From assembly GCA_029238255.1 (NCBI GenBank), contig JAQWGK010000050.1, forward strand, positions 1 to 64,000: a stretch of DNA of 64,000 bases, written 5' to 3'. The DNA comes from Porticoccaceae bacterium (GTDB taxonomy: Bacteria; Pseudomonadota; Gammaproteobacteria; Pseudomonadales; Porticoccaceae). Under the pieces are notes generated by a model. The model searched no databases. It had not been told where the DNA came from and saw only the letters and a program-made list of their open reading frames with translations. Positions 29,730 to 39,779 of this stretch are shown piece by piece (positions within the stretch are counted from its first letter, which is position 1; each line of letters starts with the position of its first letter). The position numbers and the translations under genes were made by a program.

Positions 29730-30170
29730 ATGGCTTCAATACTAGTAATTCACGGACCCAATCTAAATTTACTCGGATCTCGAGAGCCAGAAATCTATGG
29801 CGCAGAGACTCTTGAAGATATTAATCAGACCCTGAGCGATCAAGCCGCAGCTGCCGGACACAGCCTTTCCGCTGTGCAGAGCAATGCAGAGTTCGAACTG
29901 ATCCAGCATATTCACGATGCCAAAAAACAAGATGTCGCCTTTATTATTATTAATCCCGGCGCCTTCACCCATACCAGCGTCGCCCTTCGCGATGCTCTGC
30001 TCGGTGTAGAGATACCCTTTATAGAAGTACACCTGTCGAATGTTTTCGCCCGCGAAGCATTCCGCCACCACTCCTATTTTTCAGATATTGCTGAAGGCGT
30101 TATTTGCGGCTTCGGTTCTAAAAGTTACCAGCTAGCTTTGCAAGCAGTGCACAGCAAGCTTGATCATTAA
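29730..30170 (+). CDS. aroQ: 3-dehydroquinate dehydratase, type II
   Basis: Third step of the shikimate pathway (trans dehydration). Motifs are [20 protein letters not shown] with the catalytic tyrosine, the arginine-bearing lid, [17 protein letters not shown], and the late [20 protein letters not shown] length of 146 residues is typical for the dodecameric type II enzyme. It starts the aroQ–accB–accC run, 20 bp before accB. Confidence 0.97.
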   Translation: MASILVIHGPNLNLLGSREPEIYGAETLEDINQTLSDQAAAAGHSLSAVQSNAEFELIQHIHDAKKQDVAFIIINPGAFTHTSVALRDALLGVEIPFIEVHLSNVFAREAFRHHSYFSDIAEGVICGFGSKSYQLALQAVHSKLDH

Positions 30171-30190
30171 TCCCAGAACGAGAGAAATTC

Positions 30191-30646
30191 ATGGACATTC
30201 GCAAAGTAAAAAAACTAATCGAGTTACTCGAAGAGTCAAACATCAACGAACTGGAAATCACCGAAGGTGAAGAGTCTGTTCGTATCAGCCGTGGTGTTAC
30301 TACAGTAGCAGCTCCCGTAGCTCCAGCAGCAGTCATTGCTGCTCCTGTAGCCGCAGCGCCAGCCGCAGCCGCACCAGTAGCAGCTGCACCCGCCGCCTCA
30401 GAAGAGCTAGCCGGCCATGTAGTTCGCTCGCCAATGGTAGGAACCTTCTACGGTTCTCCAGCACCTGGGTCTGCAGTTTTTGTTGAGCCGGGCAAAGCCG
30501 TTAAAGTCGGCGATGTTCTGTGTATCGTCGAAGCCATGAAAATGATGAACCAAATTGAAGCTGACAAGGCCGGTACCATTGGTGCAGTTTTAGTCGAAGA
30601 CGGTGAGCCAATCGAATACGACCAGCCACTGTTCACCATCGTTTAA
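30191..30646 (+). CDS. accB: Biotin carboxyl carrier protein of acetyl-CoA carboxylase
   Basis: Carries CO2 on biotin between AccC and AccAD in the first step of fatty-acid synthesis. An N-terminal helical segment ([18 protein letters not shown]) is joined by an Ala/Pro/Val-rich linker (about 38-75) to the biotinyl domain. The biotin lysine is in EAMKMMNQI (about K117). It is 151 residues, with accC 20 bp downstream. Confidence 0.97.
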   Translation: MDIRKVKKLIELLEESNINELEITEGEESVRISRGVTTVAAPVAPAAVIAAPVAAAPAAAAPVAAAPAASEELAGHVVRSPMVGTFYGSPAPGSAVFVEPGKAVKVGDVLCIVEAMKMMNQIEADKAGTIGAVLVEDGEPIEYDQPLFTIV

Positions 30647-30666
30647 ACCTAGTCAGGAATAAAATC

Positions 30667-32007
30667 ATGCTCGACAAAGTACTGATCGCAAACCGCGGAG
30701 AAATTGCTCTACGCATTCTTCGCGCTTGCAAGGAATTAGGCATTAAAACTGTTGCGGTTCACTCCAAAGTGGATGCGGACCTAAAACATGTGAAACTCGC
30801 AGATCAATCAATCTGCATCGGACCCAACCCGTCCCCGAAAAGCTACCTGAATATCCCCGCTATTATTAGCGCCATGGAGGTTACCAATGCGGTAGCCGTT
30901 CACCCGGGCTATGGCTTTCTGGCTGAAAATGCCGATTTTGCCGAGCAGGTTGAGAACAGCGGTTTTGTATTTATCGGCCCAACCGCCGATTGCATCCGCA
31001 CCATGGGTGACAAAGTGGCGGCGATTAAGGCCATGAAAGCCTCTGGCGTACCAACAGTTCCAGGTTCTGATGGTCCTCTTAATGATGACCCGGACACACT
31101 GAAAGCCATGGCCAATCGCATCGGCTACCCAGTGATCATTAAAGCCGCAGCTGGTGGCGGTGGTCGCGGTATGCGCGTTGTAGAAGACGAAGAGAGTCTG
31201 GTCACGTCGATAACTATTACCAAAACTGAAGCAGAAGCGGCATTTGGTGATGGTACGGTTTACATGGAGAAGTTTTTACAAAATCCTCGCCACGTGGAAG
31301 TGCAGGTTCTCTCAGATGGTCAGGGTAACGCTATCCATCTTGGGGATCGCGACTGCTCACTGCAGCGTCGTCACCAGAAAGTTCTCGAAGAAGCGCCAGC
31401 ACCGGGCATTCCCGAAGATGTGCGTCAGGGGGTTTTTGAAAGCTGCACCAATGCCTGTATTGAAATCGGTTACCGCGGTGCGGGCACCTTTGAATTTCTC
31501 TATGAAGATGGCCACTACTACTTTATCGAAATGAACACTCGTGTTCAGGTAGAGCACCCTGTATCAGAAATGATCACCGGTGTGGATATTGTTAAAGAGC
31601 AGCTGTTGATCGCTGGCGGCGAGCCGTTGAGCATCAAGCAGGAAGATATTATTTTCCGCGGCCACTCTTTTGAATGTCGAATCAATGCTGAAGATCCGGT
31701 TACTTTCCTGCCGCAGCCCGGCACGATTACCAGTTACCACGCTCCCGGCGGTAATGGTGTGCGCGTAGACTCACATATCTACAACGGCTATCGCGTACCC
31801 CCCAACTACGATTCCCTGATTGGTAAAATTATTACCTATGGTCACGATCGCGATTCAGCGCTTTCAAGAATGCGCAACGCGCTGGATGAGATGATGATCG
31901 ACGGTATTAAAACCAATATTGAGTTGCATCAGGATCTGGTAGAGGACGTTGAATTTAAGAAAGGTGGCGTCAATATCCACTATCTCGAGAAGAAGCTCGG
32001 ACTGTAA
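30667..32007 (+). CDS. accC: Biotin carboxylase
   Basis: ATP-dependent carboxylation of biotin on AccB. ATP-grasp enzyme with the N-terminal [20 protein letters not shown], the glycine-rich loop [12 protein letters not shown], and catalytic [18 protein letters not shown]. It is full length at 446 residues. Its stop codon is built into a strong intrinsic terminator hairpin. Confidence 0.98.
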   Translation: MLDKVLIANRGEIALRILRACKELGIKTVAVHSKVDADLKHVKLADQSICIGPNPSPKSYLNIPAIISAMEVTNAVAVHPGYGFLAENADFAEQVENSGFVFIGPTADCIRTMGDKVAAIKAMKASGVPTVPGSDGPLNDDPDTLKAMANRIGYPVIIKAAAGGGGRGMRVVEDEESLVTSITITKTEAEAAFGDGTVYMEKFLQNPRHVEVQVLSDGQGNAIHLGDRDCSLQRRHQKVLEEAPAPGIPEDVRQGVFESCTNACIEIGYRGAGTFEFLYEDGHYYFIEMNTRVQVEHPVSEMITGVDIVKEQLLIAGGEPLSIKQEDIIFRGHSFECRINAEDPVTFLPQPGTITSYHAPGGNGVRVDSHIYNGYRVPPNYDSLIGKIITYGHDRDSALSRMRNALDEMMIDGIKTNIELHQDLVEDVEFKKGGVNIHYLEKKLGL

Positions 32008-32026
32008 TTTACAGTCCGACTTTTTT
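31998..32026 (+). terminator. Intrinsic terminator after accC
   Basis: CGGACTGTA-att-TACAGTCCG is a perfect 9-bp stem followed two bases later by six T. The TAA of accC lies within the left arm, so the aroQ–accBC transcript ends immediately after coding. Confidence 0.85.
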
Positions 32027-32057
32027 ACAGACTTACACTCCTCAGACTTATACCTCC

Positions 32058-32948
32058 ATGCAATGGCTTCAGCTTATTATCAGTGCTACTCGCGAAACTA
32101 GCGGTAGCATTGAAGATGCAGTTCTCGACTGCGGTGCAGTGTCCGTGACTCTTGAAGATGCGGCCGACCAGCCGATCTTTGAGCCCGGTGTTGGGGAAAC
32201 CCCGCTGTGGGACAACTGTCAGATCAAAGCGCTGTTTGATGCCACCACAGATACTGTTCAAATCACCTCGCAAATTAAACAACAACTGCAAGCGCTGACT
32301 GCTCAGCAACCAGATTTTCGCTGGGAACAGCTCGAAGATAAAGACTGGTCTCAGGAGTGGAAGAAGTATTTCTCTCCCGTAAAGTGCGGTGACCGACTGT
32401 GGATCTGCCCGAGCTGGATAGAACCACCAGATGCCGATGGCATCAATCTAAGCCTTGATCCCGGTCTGGCTTTTGGCACCGGCAGCCATCCGACGACACA
32501 CCTCTGTCTGCGCTGGCTGGATCAGCAAGACCTTGAGGGCAAGATCGTTATTGATTACGGCTGTGGCTCAGGGATTCTGGGTATTGCTGCACTGCTGCTC
32601 GGCGCGGAAAAGGTAATTGCTGTCGACAATGACCCCCAGGCACTGCTGGCGACGCGCGACAACGGGCAGCGCAATAATATTGATCAGGCACGTCTGTTGA
32701 CCTATCTGCCCGAAGAACTTCCTTCCGATGCCTGCTGCGACATGATGATCGCCAATATTCTGGCCGCACCACTGATTGAACTGGCCCCCAGATTAATCGC
32801 TCATACTGCGGCTGGCGGCCAACTCTGTTTATCAGGTCTGCTTGAACATCAAATAGAAGCTGTCAGCCTTCCCTACGGCGAAGATTTTGTATTTGCTGAA
32901 CCGGCCATTGAGACTGAATGGGCGCAGCTCTCTGCTGTTAAGAAATAG
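32058..32948 (+). CDS. prmA: Ribosomal protein L11 methyltransferase
   Basis: Trimethylates ribosomal protein L11. The N-terminal L11-recognition domain (about 1-100) is followed by GLAFGTGSHPTTHLCLRWL and the SAM loop VIDYGCGSGILGIAALLLGA. The NILAAPLIELAP motif with catalytic-site residues comes next. A length of 296 residues is normal. The gene lies between accC and the zinc-ribbon gene, as in Pseudomonas. Confidence 0.96.
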   Translation: MQWLQLIISATRETSGSIEDAVLDCGAVSVTLEDAADQPIFEPGVGETPLWDNCQIKALFDATTDTVQITSQIKQQLQALTAQQPDFRWEQLEDKDWSQEWKKYFSPVKCGDRLWICPSWIEPPDADGINLSLDPGLAFGTGSHPTTHLCLRWLDQQDLEGKIVIDYGCGSGILGIAALLLGAEKVIAVDNDPQALLATRDNGQRNNIDQARLLTYLPEELPSDACCDMMIANILAAPLIELAPRLIAHTAAGGQLCLSGLLEHQIEAVSLPYGEDFVFAEPAIETEWAQLSAVKK

Positions 32949-33036
32949 TTAGCTCCAAATAACCTCAGAGACTATCGCGAGTTTTTTATCCTGCTAAACT
33001 CAAGTAGAGCCTTCGAGAAACCCATACCCTATAAAC

Positions 33037-33840
33037 ATGCCATCTAAAAAAGAGACTTCAGGGATAGTGACCCGCTGCCCAACCTGCCAAACCGCCTTTC
33101 GGGTTACCTCGGAACAGCTTCTGGTCGCCAATGGCATGGTTCGCTGTGGTAAATGTATTGGTGTTTTCAATGCACCGGAGCATCAGCTGGCCTCTAGCAC
33201 TGAACTTTCTAAAGATCCTAAAGATCCTAAAGAGCCTAAAGAGCCTAAAGAGTCCGAAAAAACACCAGAAGCAGCGCAGCCGCTGCCCCAGTTAACCGAA
33301 TTAATTCACAACGAGTTTACCCAACAGCAACCCAACCCCAAGCAGTCAAAGACAGTGCGCACCCTGGTTGGCCGGCTGGCCGTCACCGCTGTTGGCGCGC
33401 TGGTTCTAGCCGCACAAATTATTTACTTCACCAGCGCTGACCTAAGCCGCAATCAGGATTACCGTCAAGCACTTATAGACAGCTGTAACTACCTCGACTG
33501 TAAAATTGCTCCATTCCGCGACCTGAGCAAATTAAGTATCAATACCTTTATCATCCAATCTCATCCAACTCAATCCGGCGCAGTGGTGGTGGATATGCTG
33601 ATCGAGAATAAGGCGCAGTTCCGTCAGCCCTACCCGCGCATTAAAGTTCGCTTTGACGACCTGCAGGGGCAAATCGTCGCCCAGCGAATTTTTTCACCGG
33701 CGGAATATACCGCCGAAAAAAATTCTGGCCGCACAAGCGCAATCAAAAATATCTCTGGAGGCCGTCAGACGCATATCAGTTTTAGTCTGGTGGATCCGGG
33801 GCTGGATGCGGTTAACTATCTGGTTGAGTTAAGCCCTTAG
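33037..33840 (+). CDS. Zinc-ribbon, DUF3426 membrane protein
   Basis: Function unknown. The N-terminal MJ0042-type finger has paired cysteines CPTCQTAF and CGKC (about 14-40). A short repeat-rich linker (KDPKDPKEPKEPKE, about 62-75) follows. One membrane helix lies at about 112-133 (GRLAVTAVGALVLAAQIIYF), and a C-terminal DUF3426 domain ends in DAVNYLVELSP. At 267 residues it belongs to the conserved gene between prmA and dusB. Confidence 0.87.
   Translation: MPSKKETSGIVTRCPTCQTAFRVTSEQLLVANGMVRCGKCIGVFNAPEHQLASSTELSKDPKDPKEPKEPKESEKTPEAAQPLPQLTELIHNEFTQQQPNPKQSKTVRTLVGRLAVTAVGALVLAAQIIYFTSADLSRNQDYRQALIDSCNYLDCKIAPFRDLSKLSINTFIIQSHPTQSGAVVVDMLIENKAQFRQPYPRIKVRFDDLQGQIVAQRIFSPAEYTAEKNSGRTSAIKNISGGRQTHISFSLVDPGLDAVNYLVELSP
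33208..33255 (+). repeat. 9-bp in-frame tandem repeat in the DUF3426 protein linker
   Basis: Five near-identical 9-bp units (AAAGATCCT, then AAAGAGCCT, then AAAGAGTCC) encode KDP/KEP/KES tripeptides. They link the zinc ribbon to the membrane helix. Confidence 0.8.
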
Positions 33841-33947
33841 AGAAAGCCGATAATAATTTAATTTTTTTCAATTGATCACTTTTTAATCAGCTAGCCAAAG
33901 GGTATCATTAGCGCCCTTTTTCACACCAAGTCCATCTCGAGGCTAAA

Positions 33948-34937
33948 TTGTTCAATATTGGGCCCTATCAGATTCAGCGAAAGACCGTGCTAGCGCCTAT
34001 GGCAGGGGTTACAGATCTGCCTTTCCGTCAGCTCTGTCGAGAGATGGGTGCCGGTCTGGTGGTCTCAGAGATGGTCGCCGCAGACCCGAGCACATGGTCG
34101 AGCCGCAAGTCGAGATTGCGTATCCAGTTTGCCGATGAACCGGCCCCCAGATCTGTGCAGATCGCCGGCTATGATCCGCTGATGATGGCCGAGGCTGCCC
34201 GCTTCAATGTGAAGCAGGGTGCCGAGATTATCGATATCAATATGGGTTGCCCGGCCAAGAAAGTTCTTAAAAAGGCCGCTGGCTCTGCCCTGTTGCAACA
34301 TCCGGATCTGGTTCGCGATATTCTTCACGCGGTGGTCGACAGTGTCGATGTGCCAGTCACCCTGAAAATTCGTACCGGCTGGGATCGCCAGAATCGCAAT
34401 GCGGTAACCATTGCCAAAATTGCTGAGGATGCCGGTATTGCCGCCCTCGCTATTCATGGCCGCACTCGCGCCTGTCGCTTTGTTAAAGAAGTCGAGTACG
34501 ACAGCATTGCCGATGTGGTCTCCGCCGTATCCATGCCGGTGATTGCCAACGGCGATATCACCTCTCCGGAAAAAGCATTGGCGGTACTGCAACATACCGG
34601 CGCAGCCGCGGTTATGATTGGCCGCGCAGCCCAGGGTAATCCGTGGATATTCCAGCAGATCAATCACTTTCTCGAGTGCGGTGAAGTGGCTGCCAAGCCC
34701 TCTATCGAAGAGGCACAGCGTGTTATGTGCAGACATCTTTTAGCGCTGCACGACTTTTATGGCGAGATTGCCGGCGTGCGCATCGCGCGCAAACATATTG
34801 GCTGGTACGTCAATAATCTGAGTGGTGGTAAAGCCTTTGCTCAGCAATTTAATAAAATAGAAAATCATTTAGAGCAGCAGGATTTACTGCAGCAATTTTT
34901 TCATTCAACTGATATTTACCAGGAACAGGCCGCATGA
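33948..34937 (+). CDS. dusB: tRNA-dihydrouridine synthase B
   Basis: FMN enzyme reducing uridine in tRNA D-loops. The TTG start fits the normal N-terminus (IGPYQIQRKTVLAPMAGVTD). Catalytic cysteine is in INMGCPAKKVLKKAAGSALL, and the FMN site is in AAAVMIGRAAQGNPWIF. It is 329 residues and overlaps fis by 4 bp, the conserved dusB–fis operon. Upstream, TATCAT (about 33901-33906) followed by a GCGCCC discriminator suggests a stringently controlled promoter, as for fis in E. coli. Confidence 0.95.
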   Translation: MFNIGPYQIQRKTVLAPMAGVTDLPFRQLCREMGAGLVVSEMVAADPSTWSSRKSRLRIQFADEPAPRSVQIAGYDPLMMAEAARFNVKQGAEIIDINMGCPAKKVLKKAAGSALLQHPDLVRDILHAVVDSVDVPVTLKIRTGWDRQNRNAVTIAKIAEDAGIAALAIHGRTRACRFVKEVEYDSIADVVSAVSMPVIANGDITSPEKALAVLQHTGAAAVMIGRAAQGNPWIFQQINHFLECGEVAAKPSIEEAQRVMCRHLLALHDFYGEIAGVRIARKHIGWYVNNLSGGKAFAQQFNKIENHLEQQDLLQQFFHSTDIYQEQAA

Positions 34938-35218
34938 ATTCTGCACCACAAACACCCAATGACTCCGCAGAAGAACGGCTTAACCACCAGCGTCAGTCCC
35001 TGAAACAGAGCGTTACCGAAGCGATGCAACGCTACTTTTCCGACCTGGACGGACAGGCGACCCATGACCTCTACGATATAGTGATGGCCGAAGTTGAGCC
35101 GCCACTGCTGAAAGCGGTTATGGCTTACACCAGACAAAATCAAAGCAGGGCTGCGGAAACTCTCGGCCTTAATCGCGGTACACTGCGTAAAAAACTAAAA
35201 CAATACGACCTTCTGTAA
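34934..35218 (+). CDS. fis: Fis nucleoid-associated regulator
   Basis: DNA-bending protein that activates rRNA promoters and shapes the nucleoid. The 94-residue protein has the N-terminal dimerisation region and the C-terminal helix-turn-helix SRAAETLGLNRGTLRKKLKQY. It is translationally coupled to dusB. It is a candidate activator of the four-promoter rRNA array in this window. Confidence 0.96.
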   Translation: MNSAPQTPNDSAEERLNHQRQSLKQSVTEAMQRYFSDLDGQATHDLYDIVMAEVEPPLLKAVMAYTRQNQSRAAETLGLNRGTLRKKLKQYDLL

Positions 35219-35236
35219 TTTTTCCTCGAGGACTCC

Positions 35237-36811
35237 ATGAGCGACCTGAAAAAAGTTTCACGTGCATTAATAAGCGTTTCTGATAAAACCGGCATTGTTG
35301 AATTTGCCCAAGCCTTAACCGCACAGGGAGTGGAAATACTCTCTACGGGAGGCACTTTCCGCCTTCTGACAGAGAATAATATTGCGGCAACCGAAGTATC
35401 GGATTACACCGGTTTCCCAGAGATGATGGACGGCCGAGTAAAGACTCTGCACCCGAAAGTTCACGGCGGTATTCTTGGTCGCCGCGGCACCGATGACGGC
35501 GTAATGCAGGAACACGGTATCAAGCCCATCGATATGGTTGTGGTAAATCTCTATCCTTTTGCCGCGACAGTTGCAGATCCAAACTGCTCACTGCCAAACG
35601 CAATTGAGAATATCGATATCGGTGGACCGACCATGGTCCGCTCGGCTGCGAAGAACCACAAAGACGTGGCCATTGTGGTTAACGCCAGTGACTACCAGTC
35701 CGTACTCGACGAGATGCAGGCCAATCAGGGTCAGCTAGATTACAGCACTCGCTACCAGCTGATGGTTAAAGCTTTTGAGCACACAGCTGCTTACGATGGC
35801 ATGATCGCCAACTACTTTGGCGCTCGCGATATCGACAATCAGGCGCGCAACTTCTCCGATACTTACAATGTTCAGTATCACAAGACGCAAGAGATGCGCT
35901 ACGGTGAAAACCCTCACCAGAAAGCGGCCTTCTATACAGAAGCCAACCCCACGGAAGCCAGTGTTGCGACCGCCAAGCAGTTGCAGGGTAAAGAGCTGTC
36001 GTTTAACAATATTGCCGATACAGATGCGGCTCTCGAATGCGTTAAGCAGTTTGATCAGCCGGCCTGTGTCATCGTAAAACACGCCAACCCCTGCGGTGTA
36101 GCTGTGGCAACAGATATCAATCTGGCCTACGAACTGGCCTTTGCCACTGACCCGGAATCTTCCTTCGGCGGCATTATTGCCTTTAACCGTGAACTGGATG
36201 CAGCCACGGCGGCAACAATTTGCGAGAAGCAATTTGTTGAAGTAATTATCGCCCCTTCGGTTTCTGCTGAAGCCGTTGAAGTTGTTACCGCGAAAAAGAA
36301 TGTGCGACTGCTAGAGTGCGGCACCTGGGGTACTGAGCGACCACAGGACTTTGACTACAAACGCGTTAATGGCGGCCTGCTAATCCAGGATCGCGATAAC
36401 GGTATGGTGGCTGAAAAAGATCTTAAAGTGGTCAGTGAGCGCGTGCCTAGCGAAGATGAAATGAGCGATATGATGTTTGCCTGGAAAGTCGCCAAGATGG
36501 TTAAATCCAACGCGATTATCTACGCCAAAAACAACCGCACTATAGGTGTAGGCGCTGGCCAGATGAGCCGTATTAACTCAGCTCGAATTGCCGGCATTAA
36601 AGCCGAACACGCTGGACTCGAAGTCAAGGGTGCAGTGATGGCATCAGATGCGTTCTTCCCATTCCGCGACGGTATCGACAATGCGGCAGAGGCGGGTATT
36701 AGCTGTGTAATTCAGCCCGGCGGATCTATGCGTGACGATGAAGTGGTTGCTGCGGCCAATGAGCATGGTATGGCAATGGTGTTTACTGGGATGCGTCACT
36801 TTAGACACTAA
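35237..36811 (+). CDS. purH: Bifunctional AICAR transformylase / IMP cyclohydrolase
   Basis: Last two steps of IMP synthesis. The N-terminal cyclohydrolase (MGS-like, about 1-195) has [19 protein letters not shown] and [13 protein letters not shown]. The C-terminal transformylase has the catalytic [11 protein letters not shown] and ends in [17 protein letters not shown]. It is 524 residues, full length, and follows fis by 18 bp. Confidence 0.98.
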   Translation: MSDLKKVSRALISVSDKTGIVEFAQALTAQGVEILSTGGTFRLLTENNIAATEVSDYTGFPEMMDGRVKTLHPKVHGGILGRRGTDDGVMQEHGIKPIDMVVVNLYPFAATVADPNCSLPNAIENIDIGGPTMVRSAAKNHKDVAIVVNASDYQSVLDEMQANQGQLDYSTRYQLMVKAFEHTAAYDGMIANYFGARDIDNQARNFSDTYNVQYHKTQEMRYGENPHQKAAFYTEANPTEASVATAKQLQGKELSFNNIADTDAALECVKQFDQPACVIVKHANPCGVAVATDINLAYELAFATDPESSFGGIIAFNRELDAATAATICEKQFVEVIIAPSVSAEAVEVVTAKKNVRLLECGTWGTERPQDFDYKRVNGGLLIQDRDNGMVAEKDLKVVSERVPSEDEMSDMMFAWKVAKMVKSNAIIYAKNNRTIGVGAGQMSRINSARIAGIKAEHAGLEVKGAVMASDAFFPFRDGIDNAAEAGISCVIQPGGSMRDDEVVAAANEHGMAMVFTGMRHFRH

Positions 36812-36834
36812 GCTATTCACGCGGCTAAAAAATC

Positions 36835-36870
36835 AAACCTGCTTAAGAAATTCTTAAGCAGGTTTTTTTT
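36835..36870. terminator. Strong bidirectional terminator between purH and the photolyase
   Basis: AAACCTGCTTAAG-aaatt-CTTAAGCAGGTTT is a near-perfect 13-bp stem with a run of eight T on the plus strand and four A before it on the same strand. It can therefore end both the purH transcript and the convergent photolyase transcript. Confidence 0.9.
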
Positions 36871-36892
36871 CGCCAGCCGAAATGTCGCCTAT

Positions 36893-38326
36893 TTATATCA
36901 CATCATTTTTGGTTAGCTTAAATGCCGCCAGTGCTCTTTCACGCGACTCTTTAATATCAACAATCGGTGCTGGATAATCAGCGCCAATTTCCACACCGGC
37001 TGCGGCAAGAATCTCCGCCGGTGCCAGCCAGGGAGCATGAATATACTTGGCCGGCATATTGGCCAACTCTGGAACAAAGCGGCGAATATAGTCGCCCTGC
37101 TTATCAAACTTTTCGCTCTGGGTGATCGGGTTAAATATGCGAAAGAACGGTGCTGCATCGGCACCACAGCCGGCGACCCACTGCCAGCTGGCGCTATTGC
37201 TAGCCAGATCTGCATCCACCAGACAATCCCAGAACCACTGCTCACCACTGTGCCAATGAATCAACAGATTCTTAACCATAAAAGAACCCACCACCATGCG
37301 CACACGGTTGTGCATATAGCCGGTCTCCCAGAGTTCACGCATACCTGCATCTACCAGCGGATAGCCAGTCTGGCCTTTTTGCCATGCATGCAGATCAGCC
37401 TCGGTATTTTGTGCCCAGGGAAAAACATCAAATCTCGGCTGCAGATTTTTGCTTGGCAGTGCCGGGAAATGGTAGAGCAGATAGTAGGAAAACTCGCGCC
37501 AACCCAACTCACTTAAAAAGGTATCCAGATTGGTTTCATTGTCGATTAATGCGGCGGCATCATTAGCCGCATACCAGGCGCTATTGACCGAGATCTGACC
37601 AAAGTGCAGGTAGGGTGAAAGCCGCGAGACATTCTTTTTATTGGGGAAGTTACGTCCTTCGCGATAATCCTGAATGCCGTTAAAGACAAATTCATCGAGC
37701 CGATCTTTAGCGCCCTCTTCACTAATATCCCAGTGCTCATGCATCTTTTTATCCCAACCGATTTTTGGCAGCAGGGATAGGTCTGTAACGGTTAAATTAT
37801 TTTCCAGTTTGATCAGCTGCATATTGGCGGGTTTGGCTAACGGCTTTCTCGGTGCCGGCTGCTGCAGGCAACCTCTGCGGTAATAGGGGGTGAAAACTTT
37901 GTAGGGGGTGCCATCCTTTTTCAGAACCTGCCAAGGCTCCCAGAGCAGCGAACCATTAAAACTCTGCACCTCGAGTCCAGATTGTTTAAGACTGGCTTTA
38001 ATCGCTCCATCTCGCTCGATACTCTGGGGCTCATAACAGCGGTTCCAGAACACTCGGCTGACATTATTCTCTGTCGCCAGTTGCGAGAGTATTGCCAGAG
38101 GCTCGCCCTGATAGATATTCAGCTTGCCGTGCAAACTTGAATTTAAAGATTCCAGCCCATGGTGCAGCCACCAGCGACTGGCGCCACCCATTGGCCACTG
38201 CTGATCAGCCGAATCTTCGAGAATATACACAGGAATAACCGTGCCGGCTTCGCAGGCGGCGACTAGTGCGGGATTATCAGAGAGACGAAGGTCCTGTCGG
38301 AACCAGAAAATAGTGGGCTGTGAGAT
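36893..38326 (-). CDS. phrB: Deoxyribodipyrimidine photolyase (class I CPD), ATC start
   Basis: Light-driven repair of cyclobutane pyrimidine dimers with FAD. The FAD/DNA-binding core is intact: KKNVSRLSPYLHFGQIS, GWREFSYYLLYHFP, QKGQTGYPLVDAGMREL and MHNRVRMVVGSFMVKNLL. The characteristic first strand (PTIFWFRQDLRLSDNPAL) is encoded upstream of the first conventional start, a GTG at 38230. It is preceded by ATC at 38324-38326, correctly spaced from an AAGGAAAA ribosome-binding site, and an in-frame TAA lies 15 nt further up. Homologues begin MSQPTIFWF-like, so ATC appears to replace ATG. The length from ATC is 477 residues, normal for the family. A lost start or a sequencing error are alternatives. 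Confidence 0.88.
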   Translation of the reverse strand: MSQPTIFWFRQDLRLSDNPALVAACEAGTVIPVYILEDSADQQWPMGGASRWWLHHGLESLNSSLHGKLNIYQGEPLAILSQLATENNVSRVFWNRCYEPQSIERDGAIKASLKQSGLEVQSFNGSLLWEPWQVLKKDGTPYKVFTPYYRRGCLQQPAPRKPLAKPANMQLIKLENNLTVTDLSLLPKIGWDKKMHEHWDISEEGAKDRLDEFVFNGIQDYREGRNFPNKKNVSRLSPYLHFGQISVNSAWYAANDAAALIDNETNLDTFLSELGWREFSYYLLYHFPALPSKNLQPRFDVFPWAQNTEADLHAWQKGQTGYPLVDAGMRELWETGYMHNRVRMVVGSFMVKNLLIHWHSGEQWFWDCLVDADLASNSASWQWVAGCGADAAPFFRIFNPITQSEKFDKQGDYIRRFVPELANMPAKYIHAPWLAPAEILAAAGVEIGADYPAPIVDIKESRERALAAFKLTKNDVI

Positions 38327-38470
38327 GGGGTTTTCCTTTTATTTTTATACCCTTTTTACGCAGGCACAGCGGCTAGTGGATTGATCGACAAGGGATTTAG
38401 CATTTGAGCATATTTGGTGTTTTACTCTGGTACAATCTTCGCCTTTAATTTTGACTGTGGATTTATAGTG

Positions 38471-39766
38471 ATGAATGTATTGGTTGTCGGGTCAGGTGGT
38501 CGCGAACATGCTCTTGCATGGAAAGCTGCGCAGAGCGCTGAGGTTGAAACTGTATTTGTAGCACCGGGCAATGCGGGTACTGCTATAGAAGCAAATCTGC
38601 AAAATGTCGCCATCTCAATAGATGACTTTGCAGCACTGGCTGATTTCGCTGAGGCGAACAATGTTGGCTTGACGATTATTGGACCGGAACAACCACTGGT
38701 AGACGGCGTAGTCGACTTCTTTAACCAGCGTGGCCTGCCAGTTTTTGGCCCATCAAAAGGCGCTGCTCAGCTAGAGGGCTCAAAGGCATTTACCAAAGAC
38801 TTTTTGCTGCGTCACAATATTCCCACTGGCAGCTATCAAAACTTTACTGATATCGACGAAGCCTTGGCTTACCTAAATCAGGTGGGTGCGCCGATTGTTA
38901 TTAAAGCCGACGGTCTGGCTGCGGGCAAAGGCGTTATTGTCGCCATGACTATGGATGAAGCCGAAGCCGCGGTTCGCGATATGCTGGCAGGCAATGCCTT
39001 TGGCGAAGCGGGACACCGTGTGGTTATCGAAGAATTTCTCGACGGCGAAGAGGCGAGCTTTATTGTGATGGTCGATGGCAAAAATGTACTGCCAATGGCC
39101 ACCAGTCAGGATCACAAGCGCGTTGGCGATGGTGATACTGGCGTTAATACCGGCGGTATGGGTGCCTACTCTCCCGCGCCCGTGGTTGACCAAACGATTT
39201 TCCAGAGAGTGATGGACGAAGTAATCACCCCTACGGTTGAGGGTATGGCGGCTGAGGGCAATGATTACACTGGATTTTTATATGCCGGCCTGATGATTAT
39301 GGCCGATGGTACGCCCAAGGTTATTGAATACAATTGCCGCTTTGGCGATCCGGAAACACAGCCGATTCTGCTGCGCCTGAAATCAGATCTGGTCGCTCAC
39401 TGCCTGGCGGCACTCAATGGTGCGCTGGATACGGAACAGGCCGACTGGGATTCTCGTCCTGCGGTAGGTATTGTTATGGCGGCCGGTGGCTACCCCGGAA
39501 GCTATGCCAAGGGGGAAGTGATCAATGGTCTGTCAGCAGACAATACTGCTGGCGAAAAAGTTTTCCACGCCGGCACTGCGATGGTAGATAATCAGGTGGT
39601 AACCAATGGCGGCCGGGTACTCTGTGCAACGGCTCTGGGAAATAGCGTTGCTGAAGCGCAACAGGCTGCTTACAAGTTAGCGGCAACGGTTAATTTTAAG
39701 GATGTTTACACGCGTACGGATATTGCTTGGCGCGCCATAGAGCGCGAACAAAAATCTAGCAGATAG
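38471..39766 (+). CDS. purD: Phosphoribosylamine–glycine ligase
   Basis: Second step of purine synthesis (GAR synthetase). ATP-grasp enzyme: VLVVGSGGREHALAWK at the N-terminus, PIVIKADGLAAGKGVIVA and EYNCRFGDPETQ. The ATG at 38471 matches family N-termini; an upstream in-frame start at 38414 would overlap a TACAAT -10 box (about 38440). It is 431 residues. Pseudomonas also has purH followed by purD; here the photolyase is inserted between them on the other strand. Confidence 0.96.
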   Translation: MNVLVVGSGGREHALAWKAAQSAEVETVFVAPGNAGTAIEANLQNVAISIDDFAALADFAEANNVGLTIIGPEQPLVDGVVDFFNQRGLPVFGPSKGAAQLEGSKAFTKDFLLRHNIPTGSYQNFTDIDEALAYLNQVGAPIVIKADGLAAGKGVIVAMTMDEAEAAVRDMLAGNAFGEAGHRVVIEEFLDGEEASFIVMVDGKNVLPMATSQDHKRVGDGDTGVNTGGMGAYSPAPVVDQTIFQRVMDEVITPTVEGMAAEGNDYTGFLYAGLMIMADGTPKVIEYNCRFGDPETQPILLRLKSDLVAHCLAALNGALDTEQADWDSRPAVGIVMAAGGYPGSYAKGEVINGLSADNTAGEKVFHAGTAMVDNQVVTNGGRVLCATALGNSVAEAQQAAYKLAATVNFKDVYTRTDIAWRAIEREQKSSR

Positions 39767-39779
39767 GAGCACAGTATCC

